Shown piece by piece: positions 36,901 through 64,000 of a stretch of DNA of 64,000 bases. Both the position numbers and the translations under genes were made by a program. Position 1 is the stretch's first letter; each line of letters starts with the position of its first letter. Origin of the DNA: Tubiluchus corallicola (taxonomy: Eukaryota; Priapulida; Priapulimorpha; Priapulimorphida; Tubiluchidae); the NCBI GenBank assembly GCA_030141605.1, contig JAQGDQ010000735.1, positions 1-64,000 of the forward strand, given 5' to 3'. The notes below the pieces were generated by a model. That model was not told where the DNA came from. It worked only from the letters and a program-made list of their open reading frames with translations, and ran no database searches.

Positions 36901-38722
36901 GCACACCTGGGGTTTTCGTAATGCATTTAGCCATAGAAATGCTTAAACATATTGATGTATATATTTTATATAATATTGTTTTTTGCATTTTTTTATCTTT
37001 TCTCAGACGAGCTATGCGTTTTTTGTACACGCGATTTTCAAGGTTTTCCATCATCGGGTTTAAAAATAAATGTGATCGTTTTTGCTGAACTTTTTTTTTG
37101 ATTTTGTAAAACTTTGCATTCACTGGGCCTGTTTGCAGAATACGCCATTTGGTTACCCAAACATCTTGGAATTACTACTATTGTGGGTTTTGGTTAGCCA
37201 GATTAGTAGCAACTTTGGTTTATTTAGTGCAGTGCAGGGAGGTAATGTTATATATCCAGTCGCCACATTTACTATTAAGACATACTAGTGACCTAGACTG
37301 TTCACATTTAAGATGATGAAATTGAAGAAAATGCTTATTATTATTATTATTATTATTTTTGTTGTTGTTGTTGTTAATACCGTATATACTTATGTACAAG
37401 TCGAATTTTTGGGAGGTGATTTTAAGGTGAACTTTTTGGGGTCGACTTATACTTTCGATATGTTTTTGGGAGATGTCGCTAAAGAGTCGTCTACAATATG
37501 TAAAGATATAATCCTTCATTATCTACTGGACTGAATAAACACTCATACTGTGATACTTCACATAAGAGAATATTCACATCTTGACATTTCACAAATTTAA
37601 CAAAGGGTAGTGTAATTTATTTTAATGTACCGGTATGTGAAATTAAGTTATAATTATAATTATAATATAATAATAATAATCATCATCATCATCATTTTTA
37701 TTATTATTTGGTCACATGAATGGCACCATTGCAACTTTTCCATTAATTTTATTAAAATGTAGACAAATTTTCTGTTTAATAACTTATTTTTTTCTGTGGA
37801 CCTAATTCAGCCATGTCACTTCGCATCACATTTACAGTGATTTATATAATTGTACTTTTTCTTCCATGATTTATATCTAAAGAATATCTTATCATACTTG
37901 TTGCACATTTTTGGCCTTTTTATAGTGTCTTAGTTCAAAAGAGCAATAAATTTAACCTACGCTTAACCTATTTACCTACTCTCTTCTGCTGTATTTGAAA
38001 TTTCTTTATTTTTTCTTAATTTTTTTCTTTTCTCTATCTATGATACGTATTTTCCATCTGCGATTTTTCTCGCTTCAATTGCAACCACTACGCGGGAGTA
38101 CTATGTGCTTTTTGTCTCGATTATTCTGCTGCAATATTCAGAATAAAAATTGCTCTTCTGTGAGCAAAACTTGAAGTTGACTAAGACACATACGGCAAAA
38201 TATACAAACTGTACGGCTGCACTTTTGTACATGTAAATGTGTCTGTGGTGCTGCTATGATTGTATTTTGCTGCTGTCTCTGATTCGTTGTGAGTTTGATA
38301 CTTTTAGCTCTATAAAAGTGATTCCTATTTGTCAGAGTAAGAACTAACAACCTTTCTAGCAGGAAAATTTTGAAGAACTGATGTACCAAAGAAATTACAA
38401 CAGCATTAATTTTTTTGCAAAACTAATATCACAGCTTTGCTAGCAACGATGACCAAGTTTTTCAAGTAAAGTTGGTCGGCCCAGACATTGTGTGTGTGTG
38501 CGGGCATGCGAGGGGGCACATATGCTTGTGTGTAGAGGTTCTGGATTCATATCCTGGTTGATACACAATTTTTCAGTTCAAATGTGTGTGTGAGGGGCTA
38601 AATTAAAACTTGCTGACACTTAGAGTTTTTAAAGCTTTAAAACATGTTTGTGAATTTTAGATGCATAATAATAACACGCTCTTTAGGTAGAAAGTTTAGG
38701 GGTTTGAGAACTCATCACAATC
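36901..38722. other. Convergent intergenic region
   Basis: Lies between the 3' ends of the transporter and castor genes. It holds two AT-rich microsatellite clusters (37336-37375, TTA then GTT; 37647-37708, ATA then ATC) and no open frame with family resemblance. A CA/GT-rich stretch lies near 38485-38600. Confidence 0.6.
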
Positions 38723-38728
38723 TTTATT
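38723..38728 (-). terminator. Candidate distal poly(A) signal of castor
   Basis: AATAAA on the minus strand, giving a 3' UTR of about 860 bases. A nearer AATAAA at 39105-39110 would give about 475 bases; the sequence does not decide between them. Confidence 0.4.
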
Positions 38729-39582
38729 AAAGGCACATGTTATGTAGATTACATGTATGAGCAGTATGCAGTCTATCAGTACAATCGAACAAGTGTACAC
38801 ATTCACAGCAAGTGCAAAAAAACTACATACAACATCAAAAACAGTAACTCACGCAAGTTGAAAATTTGAGCAGTAACAAACAGTCCTAATAAAGTGTCGC
38901 TAATTTCTATTTACAAACATTTAAATAATTCTTATGGTTTTTCGTAAGGATTTCCGTGCGATTTTTGCCTCGTTTTAGTACTGGCATTCCTACCAAATTG
39001 AGCTAAGTTCGTGATAGTGTAATAAGCACAGTTATTAAATATACCATATACATGTACTTATAGTACTCCTAAAGTAATGCATTGACAAATTTGTTAATAC
39101 ATATTTTATTAACGTTAATGCAAGCATGAATGGTATATTTGTATGACGGGAGCATATTAAACAAACAAAGTTTTACCAAATGATTAGCTTTAACACAGTG
39201 AAAAAAGACTAGACTGGCATTTTAAAGGCACATAGTGATTGACAATTAATGTTATGCGTTTCCTGAGCCTTGAAAAACAAATGATGGAAAACATACAATC
39301 AACAATTTCAATGTCAGAGACGTTTACATAATTGCTAATAATAAATTAGTACTAAAATTGTTTACATTGGACGTATACTGTACATGATTAAAGATTACAC
39401 ATCTAACAAGTTTTCTCAACTTTATAAAAGAAGGTTTAACGAAGAGATATTCACATTTGTAGTTTACGCAATTATTTTATATAAAAGCTTCCAAATTATT
39501 AGTTTTTTCAGTGGTTTACACAGTAAATGATCAGAAAGTTTGCAATAAGATGCCTGGATATGAAAGGCACAGTTTGTGATTT

Positions 39583-54440
<14,858 letters not shown>

Positions 54441-57400
54441 AGAGAAAAACTGTCAGCATATGAGAACTCGCCTACATTCTGAAAAATTAAAAAACTTGTT
54501 TTAATGAGTAACTGAAGTTTGTCAAAAAAGATTTGTCAAAAACCTTATAGAAGCCAGGCATCACTGTAACCTCATTTCAGACCCTCACTTCAAAATTTTA
54601 GGCATATATGGAATTTACTGGGCAATCTTTTTGGGCTTCGTAACACTGTTCTTAAACCATGTTTTCATTACTACGACCTAGGAACTCACTAGAGTTATTG
54701 ATTCCTGATCGATTATTTTAGTGCTTGTGAGCTGACCTGCTAGAAATGTTGCTCCTACCTGGGTGTTGAGGCATTACTGTTGAAAATATTGGGACAGAAT
54801 TCATTCCCATTATTTTTGGCATTTGGCAGCTTGCACGAATCACTGAAGGATCTAACGGTTAGCCCTAATGGAATGACAGCTCAGCTTTTCATCCTGTGTG
54901 CATTAGTTCACTTTGATTGAAACATTTTCCAAAGCTAAGCATGGGCAAAAATGGTCAGGTTGTAGCATTTTTGTCATTTTCTTATAATTATTATTTACAG
55001 ATCGTTTATCAAGTGTGTACACTACCCTGAGTCCCTGATAATAAATATCTTTACCTTAGTCCCTTGCTTCCTGAAAAAGCTCCTCGGACCACCACGAAAC
55101 TCTAATGTCGCCACTTATCTGCCAGATGAATTCTTACATTAAAACGCACACAAAACGTTTGAGTTCTGATCGTTTCTTATACGATGTTGACTTGCTTTTT
55201 TGTCCTGTGTCAAACTGCAGTGTTGATTAGACTAATTAGATTGCAATTATAATTCACAGACATCCAGGTGCCCGGAACGGCTATTAGTGACCTGTAGACA
55301 AGTTTCAATCTTGGGCGAACTAGTTTTTTTTTCATTAATAAATTATCGATTAGTGATCGTGAGTAGAATGGATTTTCTTGTATTAACTTGGTTTCCCCAG
55401 TGCCAAATGCATATATCGACACGTATCTACACAATGATTCCACTGTAGCACTGCAGGAAAGGTATGGTATGATCAGTAATTAGTGATCGTGATTGATTTA
55501 TTAAAAAAAATAATGCCTGCTGCTCGTTCTGGGATCGAGTGATATCAACTACATTCATTTATGTGTGATTTAAGGTAACAGCAGCTGCTGCAGAGCGAGG
55601 GCGGTACGACAAAATATGTATTCATCACACTGCTTTGTCTTTGCGCAAAACGAAACGCTAGGTAGAAAACAGGGACGACGTAATTAAGTTTATCAAACTA
55701 AATATATTAATGCATTGTTTTTGTTACGTAATTGGGCGGACTGCAAACATGAATCCAGCATGCAACACCAGAACTCGTCACTAATACTGAATTATTGTGG
55801 TGGGACCGGAATCTATCATTTTTGGCTAACTGGCAACTCTTTAAGATGAGGCAATGAACTGGCAGAGGCGTAAAGGCGTATTAAACACGTTTAAATGTGC
55901 ATGCATCCTTCCTCAAAGAAAAGGAAGCAAGAATTTCACCTATAGCAGAAGCAATATTTGTGGCAACAAAACACCCATTTACTAACTAAGCACATTGTTG
56001 CGCAACTTCAGGGACATGTATATAAAAATACGTCAGCACTATTCAGTTGTTCCCTTCACTTGTACCACTTTAATGTAACACGTGATTCCTAAGCATCTGG
56101 ATCGGCTAAACACATGATTCCTTGGTACTTGGATCCGCCGAGTTGCATGGGAAGAGTTACAGCTGATAATAGACAGAAATTCTAATAACAATAGAAAAGC
56201 TGTCTACAGACAAGCAGCAGTTACCATAGACACTTGATCACTAATATCTCCATACATTGTCGTTGATTTGAATAGAAGCAAGGTTAATATTTTATTTATG
56301 AGACATACGTAACCGAAATCATATTGCAGGTGACACGATGTTGCTAATAGAGCAGGCAGAAAAATTATATTTGTTAAGCATTCAGCGATAGCTATTAGTG
56401 TTATTAATTTTTAATATCACCAATATCAACAAGCGACTAGGAGATAAACCTGACAAACTTAGAAAGATACACAACCAAACCAAATGGAAAAAACAAAACG
56501 TCAAATGCCGTCCAATTTTCGAATAACTACTGTTAAAAAATAAACGTACTCAAAAGTTCGTGTCGCCTATTGTACGATCAAGCAGAAATAAAATAGTATA
56601 CCTAAAATTCGACTCATTCGAGCATCCGCATGGATTGAACATCTATTAAGCAAAAATCACAGACAATTTAACGGATTTTTAATGTTGTTTAGAAACTTTG
56701 TGACTAAAGTTCTTACAAATACTGTGATGCAGCTGTTTACTATTAGTATTTTTTTCGGCAGTTTATAAATAACCCGTAAAGCTACAAACACACGCGCATG
56801 CGCGCTTTGCAAAAAAACGTTGCAAAAAGTTATTAGAAATTCACAAATTATGTAAACTGTAAAAAGCTGAGAATGTACTCACTTCTTACCTACTTAATCC
56901 TTAAGCGTGCTGATACATTCAACAATAATTCCCTCTTCTGAGAGCTGACTCACCACTTGCAGTAACTGTTGCTGCCATGTGACTGCTGACTGCGAAGTGG
57001 CTTCCCAAGTTTTACTTTAGTGAAATATACCAATAAACCTAACGGGAAAATAATTTCTTACATATTTAATGCAAGATATCAATATAGTCATGGAAACTGG
57101 TCGTTGGAGCTGGCCATTAACAATTCACCAATCACCTGGTCGTCATGACAACGCCTAAACACTTGGGCTAGGTGAACAATATATTCACTTCCATGGTAAC
57201 CCAGCGTGCAGACGATGAAACGAGCAGTATTGTGAGAAGCTGCAACAAGAGCAGGTAAATTCAATTAGCTTAATGAACCACCAACCAGGTATCCTAGCAC
57301 CGGCGTTTAACTACTACTATAAATTTGTTTGCGATTTTAAGAAAAGAATCCTACATGTACACACTGCTACAGCTTCCAACTGGACCGCTTCATTTGTTTT

Positions 57401-57572
57401 TGTATTATGTATGAATTTAGATTTAGTAAAGCGCAGCTGGATTTTTTGCTTTTATTTTTCACATTCAAGGAAAAAACAAACGTCGCAAAAAATCACACTG
57501 AGAAATGGTTATGTGCTTGTGATATTTGAAGGCAGAATCAATCTTAACAGAAATAGTCTAGTGTGTTTGTAT
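54441..57572. other. Castor upstream region
   Basis: No coding exon can be supported. A TTTTTCAG acceptor at about 54482 just before the castor ATG suggests a 5' UTR intron, so non-coding first exons should lie in this or the next region. A strong donor (AAGTG|GTGAGTCAG, minus strand) at 56954 could end one of them. An X-box-like site (ACTTCCATGGTAAC) lies at 57187-57200. Confidence 0.4.
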
Positions 57573-57842
57573 TTAGTGGTTTAATGCATTAATGGGTGGC
57601 AGGAACTTTAACATCTGCTCAACAGTAGTTGTTCGAAAACTGCACACCCCTTTGTGTTTCTGCCGTTTCTTTTGTTTGGTTAATTTGACTTCTATAAGAA
57701 TTTTTTGATTCTGTGGGTACTGTTGAGTCTTTTGCTTTGAGTAGGGCCGAGAAAAGTTTGTTGACTTAACGGTTATTTCCTCTGTGATGAATCTCTTTCC
57801 GGGATAATGTTTATCTTTACCTGGCACCCCAAAGAGCGGCAT
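57573..57842 (-). CDS. Unassigned 89-aa open frame
   Basis: Starts ATG with the peptide MPLFGVPGKDKHYPGKRF and is rich in Lys and Gln (TKQKKRQKHKGV). No family is recognised. There is no signal peptide or membrane segment. A good donor (CCAG|GTAAAG) eight codons in could make this a first exon rather than a single-exon gene. The frame could also be chance or transposon debris. Listed because its composition looks more protein-like than the surrounding frames. Confidence 0.25.
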   Translation of the reverse strand: MPLFGVPGKDKHYPGKRFITEEITVKSTNFSRPYSKQKTQQYPQNQKILIEVKLTKQKKRQKHKGVCSFRTTTVEQMLKFLPPINALNH

Positions 57843-58218
57843 TATGATTCATCCACGGCCGGTCACATCTAACTATTAACCAAGGTCGATGATGCTTAAC
57901 TGAGAAGCGGTGTGCCCTTTCCAAAATTATTTCCAGAAAATTGATTTCTTGAGTATTGACATAGAAACAATAGCTAAGCTAACCCACTGCCTCCCCCTCC
58001 AGCAACATTAGTTCTTAAAGCGACAATATAATCCTGAGCTGAATCCTAATAATCCTATAACCCTAAACTGGTTAAGTAGGTTTGACCATCTATTTACAGC
58101 AGTTTGTTCTCTTTTGGACAAAGATGGTCCAGACGAGTTAGTGAGTAAGCCGCTCAGGTAAACAACAAGAAACCAGAAACTTATTTAATGCACAAGAAAA
58201 CACCATCTTACATAGAGC

Positions 58219-58690
58219 TTAAAAAATCGTCTTGAAATTTTATACCACCTACGTACTGCCTTTTTGCATACAGGGCTTGCGTCAGCTGTAACGCTCTATA
58301 AAACATGTAAATTTAAACTCCCGCGATGACGCAAAATAATATAGCTTTTCATGGAAAGTTTCTTGGGACATAAGTTTAAAGGAAGACAGGATGAATTTTC
58401 ATAGTACTACCCCCATTTTCAAGTCCGATAAAAAGTATACATTTTAACACACTTTATGCTGCAAAAGCGCATAATTAAATAGTAGATTAAAAACTTAATT
58501 AACAGCAGGCGAGTCCAACTATTGATGACATCACAAACTAACACAATTTTCAGCAGCAAAAATAGTCCACGAGCGTGTTGTACGTGTTTAAGAAAGCGGA
58601 GATTGAAGTACAGTGCTACTGTAAGATATTCAGTGTGTTGTAATATAACTAGGCAAGTTTCAAGACACAAATTTAAATTCAGCTGTCAAT
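58219..58690. repeat. Repeat family F, uninterrupted copy
   Basis: Matches 18500-18538 plus 19241-19500 across the point where the pogo-like MITE is inserted there, and matches 53111-53182 at its left end. No coding capacity. Confidence 0.75.
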
Positions 58691-59794
58691 TGTGTGTAGT
58701 TCATCACAAAGTAACACACCTGAACTGGGAGGTACAGTACCTATTTTTTGTGGAATGCGTTTTCGAAATGAAACAGGTATTTTTCTGCTTGTTATAAGTA
58801 CAGTTTGATAGTTTCTTGGTAATATTCGAGAAACAATAATATTATTGTTTTCATTGCATATATTATAATTATAGATACAATATTATTTCTCGTATACATC
58901 ATCTCAATTTTTTCCATTTTCTTCTTGCGTATATGTAGAACTGTCGGAGGTGCTATACAAATGCCATTTTGTCATACGGTATATACGTACTTAATCACGA
59001 ACAATGCAGTTTATGAAAAGTTATGATGTATTCACGAATCACGAGCTCGTACGCATTCCCCGTGTATTAACATCTACGCCCACACAATTGTAATAAAATT
59101 GTAATAGAAACAACGGCAACGGCATTTAGTATTAAATGGAAATATGGCTTTTCGGCTTAACAGAGGAACAATATTTAGAACAATCAAAAAGCAGTGTGCC
59201 GTACTGTGTTGCCAGGATGCACACGCTGTCAAATGAATAAAACTGGCAATGAAGTCTGAATTTTAGGCCTATATGAGGTATGAAATTTTGCCAGCTAATA
59301 GTGCGTACTATAATTAAGACAAACAGAAAGGTCAGCTTTTTCTGAACAAAATCATTTTTGGAAACTAACAAACTTAATGCCATTGACGTGCATTTAGTCA
59401 ATGACTTTGCCTAAAAATAGGTTAGTAAAAGTTTGTAGAACAATGCCGTTACCGTTATCGCTGATTTATTCTAGCCTCACTCAGTATTTTTACGGCTTAT
59501 TAGGCTATGACATTTTTTACTAAAACATACACTCATCTAGAAAAACGCTTTCAAACGTTCCAGCACTAAGCTCTGTCGGTAACTCAGTGCAATAGTAAAC
59601 ACATTTCTACTTTATTATATCACCTACCTTTGTAGGTATCAGTACTTTCAACGATCACCCTGTTGAATTTCTAGAAGCCAAACGAGTAGCTTAATTATTG
59701 TAGTTGCTGCTTCGCTGGCACATGTGTAGCTAACATTCTGATCAACCCAATAGCACGATCAGAGCTACCAATAATAACGCAACCAACTGGCACC

Positions 59795-59849
59795 GTTGCC
59801 ATGGCGTTCTGCTAAAACCTTCAACTTCTGAATCCGTTGCCATAACAAC
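59795..59849. promoter_or_regulatory. Paired RFX/X-box-like sites
   Basis: GTTGCCATGGCGTT (59795-59808) is a near match and GTTGCCATAACAAC (59836-59849) fits the RYYNCC-AT-RRNRAC X-box form. They lie 28 bases apart in a less AT-rich patch. No adjacent gene is identified. Confidence 0.4.
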
Positions 59850-60391
59850 CACTCGTGTTTTTCAGAGTTTATCCCAGAAATAGAGTGGCTGGTGTGAGAG
59901 TGAGTGGTTTTGCAAAAATGTTACAAATCAATCCGGAGGTCGGAAAAACATAATAGTGACGGAAGCCTGATTTCCTTATAAAATAAATACAAACTCCTTG
60001 CGTTTGGAATCATTAAAACTGCAATACAAGCGCATCATGGTAAAATGTTATCATTACTCAGATCGGGGCGATCTTTTTGGACAGCAAAATTCACTAACCT
60101 TGTGCTTTACCTTTATTTAGTGATACCATATAATTATGACACGAGCTATATAAAATGAAAATTATAAAATAGTCAATAAGAAAGCACCATATTGGAGATT
60201 GATCGTCAATTGTGTGTCGAGACTCTACCGTTGTGGAGAAGCCAGTCAAAGAATTACAAGTCATGTTCTATCTCAAATCTACTTTAATGTGACAGTGTTC
60301 CAAACAATTTAGCAACTATAACTGAATTTCTTAAAAATGAGACTGCCGGTTTACACATGTGAAGACAAGTGGGGAATATTCTGGAGTACAG

Positions 60392-60632
60392 ATTAGGGGC
60401 GTACATAAGTACATAATTATTGTTATTTTGTATTTAAAATTAAAACATTAGAGGCAGGTTGGTCAAACAAAGTAGCGACTCCACAAAATTCTTCCGAGGT
60501 CGTGCGATTAAAAAAATGTAAACAAGATTCGACTTTTATGGCACAGGTGACTAAAGAGTTAAAGTTGTTGAAAAGGCGTCAATTTTGAAAAAGCGGGTGC
60601 TCCCCTTGCTCCCCTATTGGCTACGCCACTGA
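60392..60632. mobile_element. Possible non-autonomous DNA transposon
   Basis: The right end on the minus strand reads CAGTGGCGTAGCCAATAGGG, a terminus common in animal DNA transposons. The left end ACAGATTAGGGGCGTAC is only a loose inverted match, so the extent is uncertain. Confidence 0.35.
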
Positions 60633-63600
60633 TAATTTTAGTACAAGCTGATGTCCAAGTTAACGACAATCAGTTCAATCCAGAAGTCGTGGAAAGCTAA
60701 AAAGCTTGAGTTCTTGTAAATGCCTTCGTAAAGCAATAAGCAGCATGCTGGCTAGCCGACTAGAATTTCAGTATCTGCAGTAGTAGCTTTACTGAAGCCA
60801 ATTTTTGCACAAAATTTGTTTCGTGTTAACATGAGATTATTGTGTGTATAAGAACGCACTACAGTGAAAAGTGCTTCTCCTAAACCTGAACGTTTCCCAG
60901 GAAAATGGCAGCAAACTAAAACGTGATTATAACATTCCCTCATTATGGAGCCAGCTGGGTTACCGAGGATATAATTATGTCAATAACTCACCATTTTCAC
61001 CTGCCTACTTGGTGACAAGATACGTTTTACATTGAAATTCACACGCGCAATAATTTTATCTGTTCTAATTTCTCCATAACAGTGACCAAATCCACAAGAA
61101 GACAGATTGTTCTGACAAGTTCTGAGTGACAAACTGAGTCGGATTTGCCTGGAACCTGCCACTTATCAAAGATTCGTAAAGTACTTCAATAAGCCTCTTT
61201 TATCACTGCGTTCATAGAAGACGCTCTCAAGACTTCGCGTCATTGGTTCTTAAACTCGACAGTTTGTTCACATTATGCGGTTTGTTGCTGTTTTTTGATA
61301 TCTTTACTTTTGAAATTCCTACGTGCCGAACAGCTACTTATGAATCTTGTTTTCTCTCAGACCGCTTTTCAATGAAATTCTCTGTCAGAAAATTGTTTTT
61401 GTACTACTACAACATCATTGGTCCAAAAGAATGTTAACAGATCCCCCCTGTTGCAACCAAATTAGTTTAAAAATGCCTTTTGTGGGTCTGTTTTATTTTA
61501 ATTATTTTTATGACAACCTTTACCTTGAATAGGTTTTGACTTTATTACGACGGTTTGTACTTAAAAAAATCCAATCACTAGAAACAAAAAATTACCTACC
61601 TAGTGGAACCGAAAATCCATACGATTAGTTTAATAGTAAGTGAAGTAACTTCGTGCAAAACTACACAGTGATTCATTGCGTCCAACAATGCACTGACCAG
61701 TCAGTGACCACTGAAGACCACCAGAACACGCTACTAAACCAGCCGCTTGTACTGGAAACATAAGCTAAATATAACCAGCAGCTCACTAGAAACCTTTTGT
61801 CAGATTTTGCACAGTTTTAGGCTAAATTAAGCGTTTTGCTCAAGTTTCAGTGGATATTCAGTACGCGGTCTATTCATAGAAAGCAGACGAAGCTACACTG
61901 TGATGGGCGCGTGAAGCCTAAACAGTCCAAACTGGAACAAACTGAAAGGCGGGGCTTCTGTATTATTTCGTCTAAACCAAAAGCAGCGTTGAAGGCACGT
62001 TAACTTATCTCAGGTTGTAATTATTGTAACAAGGAATAAGTCTCAGGTAAAAATGAGTGAATCTCATAAGAAGTAGACCTACATGAATTTCTTCTACTAC
62101 GTGTACGTTCTACAAATACTAGCTGAAAAATAGCTGTGTAAGTAAGTCTGCATGTTCAATGCAGCGTGTCATCGCTTGCAATAATCTTTAATTGGCGTAT
62201 AATTATAATGTGGTTAAACGTGTCCAGTTACAGTAGGATATTGATCAAATAATGTGCAATTCACTTTATATGCACGCAATGCACAAGTAAATTTCACTCA
62301 CCGTTACAAGCATTTAAAAGAATTTAATTACAAAATCAGTTATTCTGGCCAAAATGCTGTACTTTTTCTTTTCATGGAGGTGGGATGATAGTGATGGTGG
62401 TAGTTAGTGGTGAGCGGGCGGCGACAACGACAGTGACTTCGCGTGTAAGCAGCTAGAGTGACTAGACTATTATTTGTTGAGCTGTAGGATCTCGACTTCA
62501 GTAACTTAATCGCAGTGAGTTAAGCTTGTTAATGCTGATCGTTTTAGTCAGCAAGCTACGTTTCATTCTATTATTATGTAGATTAGGCCTACATTTTTTT
62601 AAACTGTATCGGTTTCGAAACTTGAATAGTCTCTGAAGATTAATTATAGAAACTTTTAAATCATTTTGTTATTAGTACAAAATCTCCCAAGAAGAGCAAA
62701 GTGCTGCAATACTTAAAATAAAACATCCTACGAAATTTCATGAACATGACTGCATACGAATACTCGCACGGAAAATACAGAAAATATTAAACTCTCAGTA
62801 CTGTGTTTGTGCGCGTGCGCGTGAAATGCATGTCTTTTCTCTATACTGACATAAAAATGAATATTCAGTTTAATTAATGTGACATGCACTTTAATGTACG
62901 GTTGTAATCATTCCCTGGATATTTAATCAAAACAGCTTATTAAAAAATTATACCAAAATTATCATTTTCACATTTCTATATTTTAATACGGAAAAGTATT
63001 GTCTACCGTGGAAGTATAAATAAACATTCGCAGCAACTTTATAATGGGTATTTAAATTGGTTTACTTTGTTTGCCTATTTCAGACCATTGCAAAAAGTAT
63101 ACGTAACACAAAATAAAAGCTAAATGATCGTACATTGGCTCTAATAAGATGATGGACTCGAAGTAAAGTTGCGCTTTGTACTCGAACTAACACCCGCGTG
63201 GATTACAAATGCTTTAATCACGCTAACTAGCCTTATGAGCAACTAAACAAATGGAAAAGATGACAAGTGTTGCTTGAGCTATACAAACTAGGAAGTCCTT
63301 GTTAGAGTCTCTTTATTTAGTTATTAAAAACTTTTACTAATCATTGAAATATTTTTTTAAATAAGGACGTGCATATTGAATTCTAAATAAATGGACGTGC
63401 AAATTTGTAAGTTTGTGTCGTATCTGCACAGACTGTTTACACAGCATTTTGACAGCAATTATTGATTAATTTTCTAACTAAAAATAAAATCCTGCTGATT
63501 ATCATAGCTATTTTATTTGGCCCAGACTTGATTGCGTTTTATTTTTGTTTTGCTTTTTCTCCGATAGGTGGCAGGCTATGGTATTTCGTAAAGCTGATCA

Positions 63601-64000
63601 CCGGTAAATACCTTCATCAGAATCTCTGGCAAAAATTGTACGAATGCACAAAACTCGGCAAAAGTAAAATTATTGCTTTACCCTCACAAAAGCAGCAAGG
63701 GTAATTTTCTGGCTGTTATCGCAAACTAGACATCGTCACATTAGTTTTTTTATTAATTATTGTAAAATTACAACGGACGGTTCCGTAAAAATTTAAAACG
63801 CATTAAGGAACTAAGCCAATGTTAACTTATTATTTAAATGTAAATTAAGATTTTCTACAAAATGTTAAGCAAACAAAACTGTACGTATAAGTCTGTCTTA
63901 AAAGAAAGTGCATAAAACTATTTTTGCAGTAGTTTAGGAGCGGATTCAAGACTGTTGCAAGTTGTCATATATAAATAAGACAAAAATGTGTACTTGCTAT

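Larger units (their letters stand above)
58691..64000. other. Right end, no supported gene
   Basis: AT-rich with short unrelated open frames. It holds a pair of X-box-like sites (59795-59849) and a possible transposon end (60632). An acceptor-like pyrimidine tract ending CCGATAG at 63566 precedes only 12 open codons and cannot be assigned. Confidence 0.5.

Noticed and set aside
56954-56979. A short coding first exon of castor (peptide MAATVTASG) ending in a strong donor
   Set aside because: Joining it to the acceptors before the castor ATG meets stops or the wrong frame; at most it is a non-coding exon.

Overview
This window is AT-rich, intron-rich DNA from an animal nucleus, almost certainly an invertebrate. 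The evidence is three clearly metazoan protein genes with GT-AG introns, many short non-autonomous DNA transposons, a decayed non-LTR retrotransposon and long trinucleotide microsatellites. I cannot assign a phylum from the sequence.

Layout. (1) Positions about 1-23.8 kb hold the gene for spatacsin (SPG11), read on the minus strand. I could trace 18 exons in frame from an ATG at 23775 to an exon at 2072-2147, covering roughly the first half of the protein. The next recognisable spatacsin exons (714-825 and 1394-1553) lie on the PLUS strand, so the gene is broken by an inversion, real or made in assembly, with a breakpoint between 1554 and 2071. (2) 23.8-27.0 kb is a divergent intergenic region with a decayed, partly inverted LINE and a foldback element. 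(3) 27030-36720 on the plus strand is a complete nine-exon gene for a high-affinity choline transporter family protein (SLC5A7/CHT, 562 aa). Two residues that I recall as part of the aromatic choline cage are replaced. (4) 36.7-38.7 kb is the convergent intergenic region. (5) 39583-54440 on the minus strand is a complete ten-exon coding region for the castor zinc-finger transcription factor (CASZ1, about 1691 aa, about 12 castor-type zinc-finger units). (6) 54.4-64 kb has no gene I can support; it holds repeats, one 89-aa open frame and a pair of RFX/X-box-like sites.

The three genes have no known shared pathway: spatacsin acts in lysosome recycling, CHT takes up choline for acetylcholine synthesis, and castor is a neural and developmental transcription factor. 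The introns are rich in small terminal-inverted-repeat elements belonging to at least six families. The most notable are one family whose copies carry a DR1-type nuclear-receptor site in introns of all three genes, and one whose interior is made of TTAGGG-like units. All exon boundaries were worked out by hand from splice signals, reading phase and remembered human homologues; no alignment software was run.
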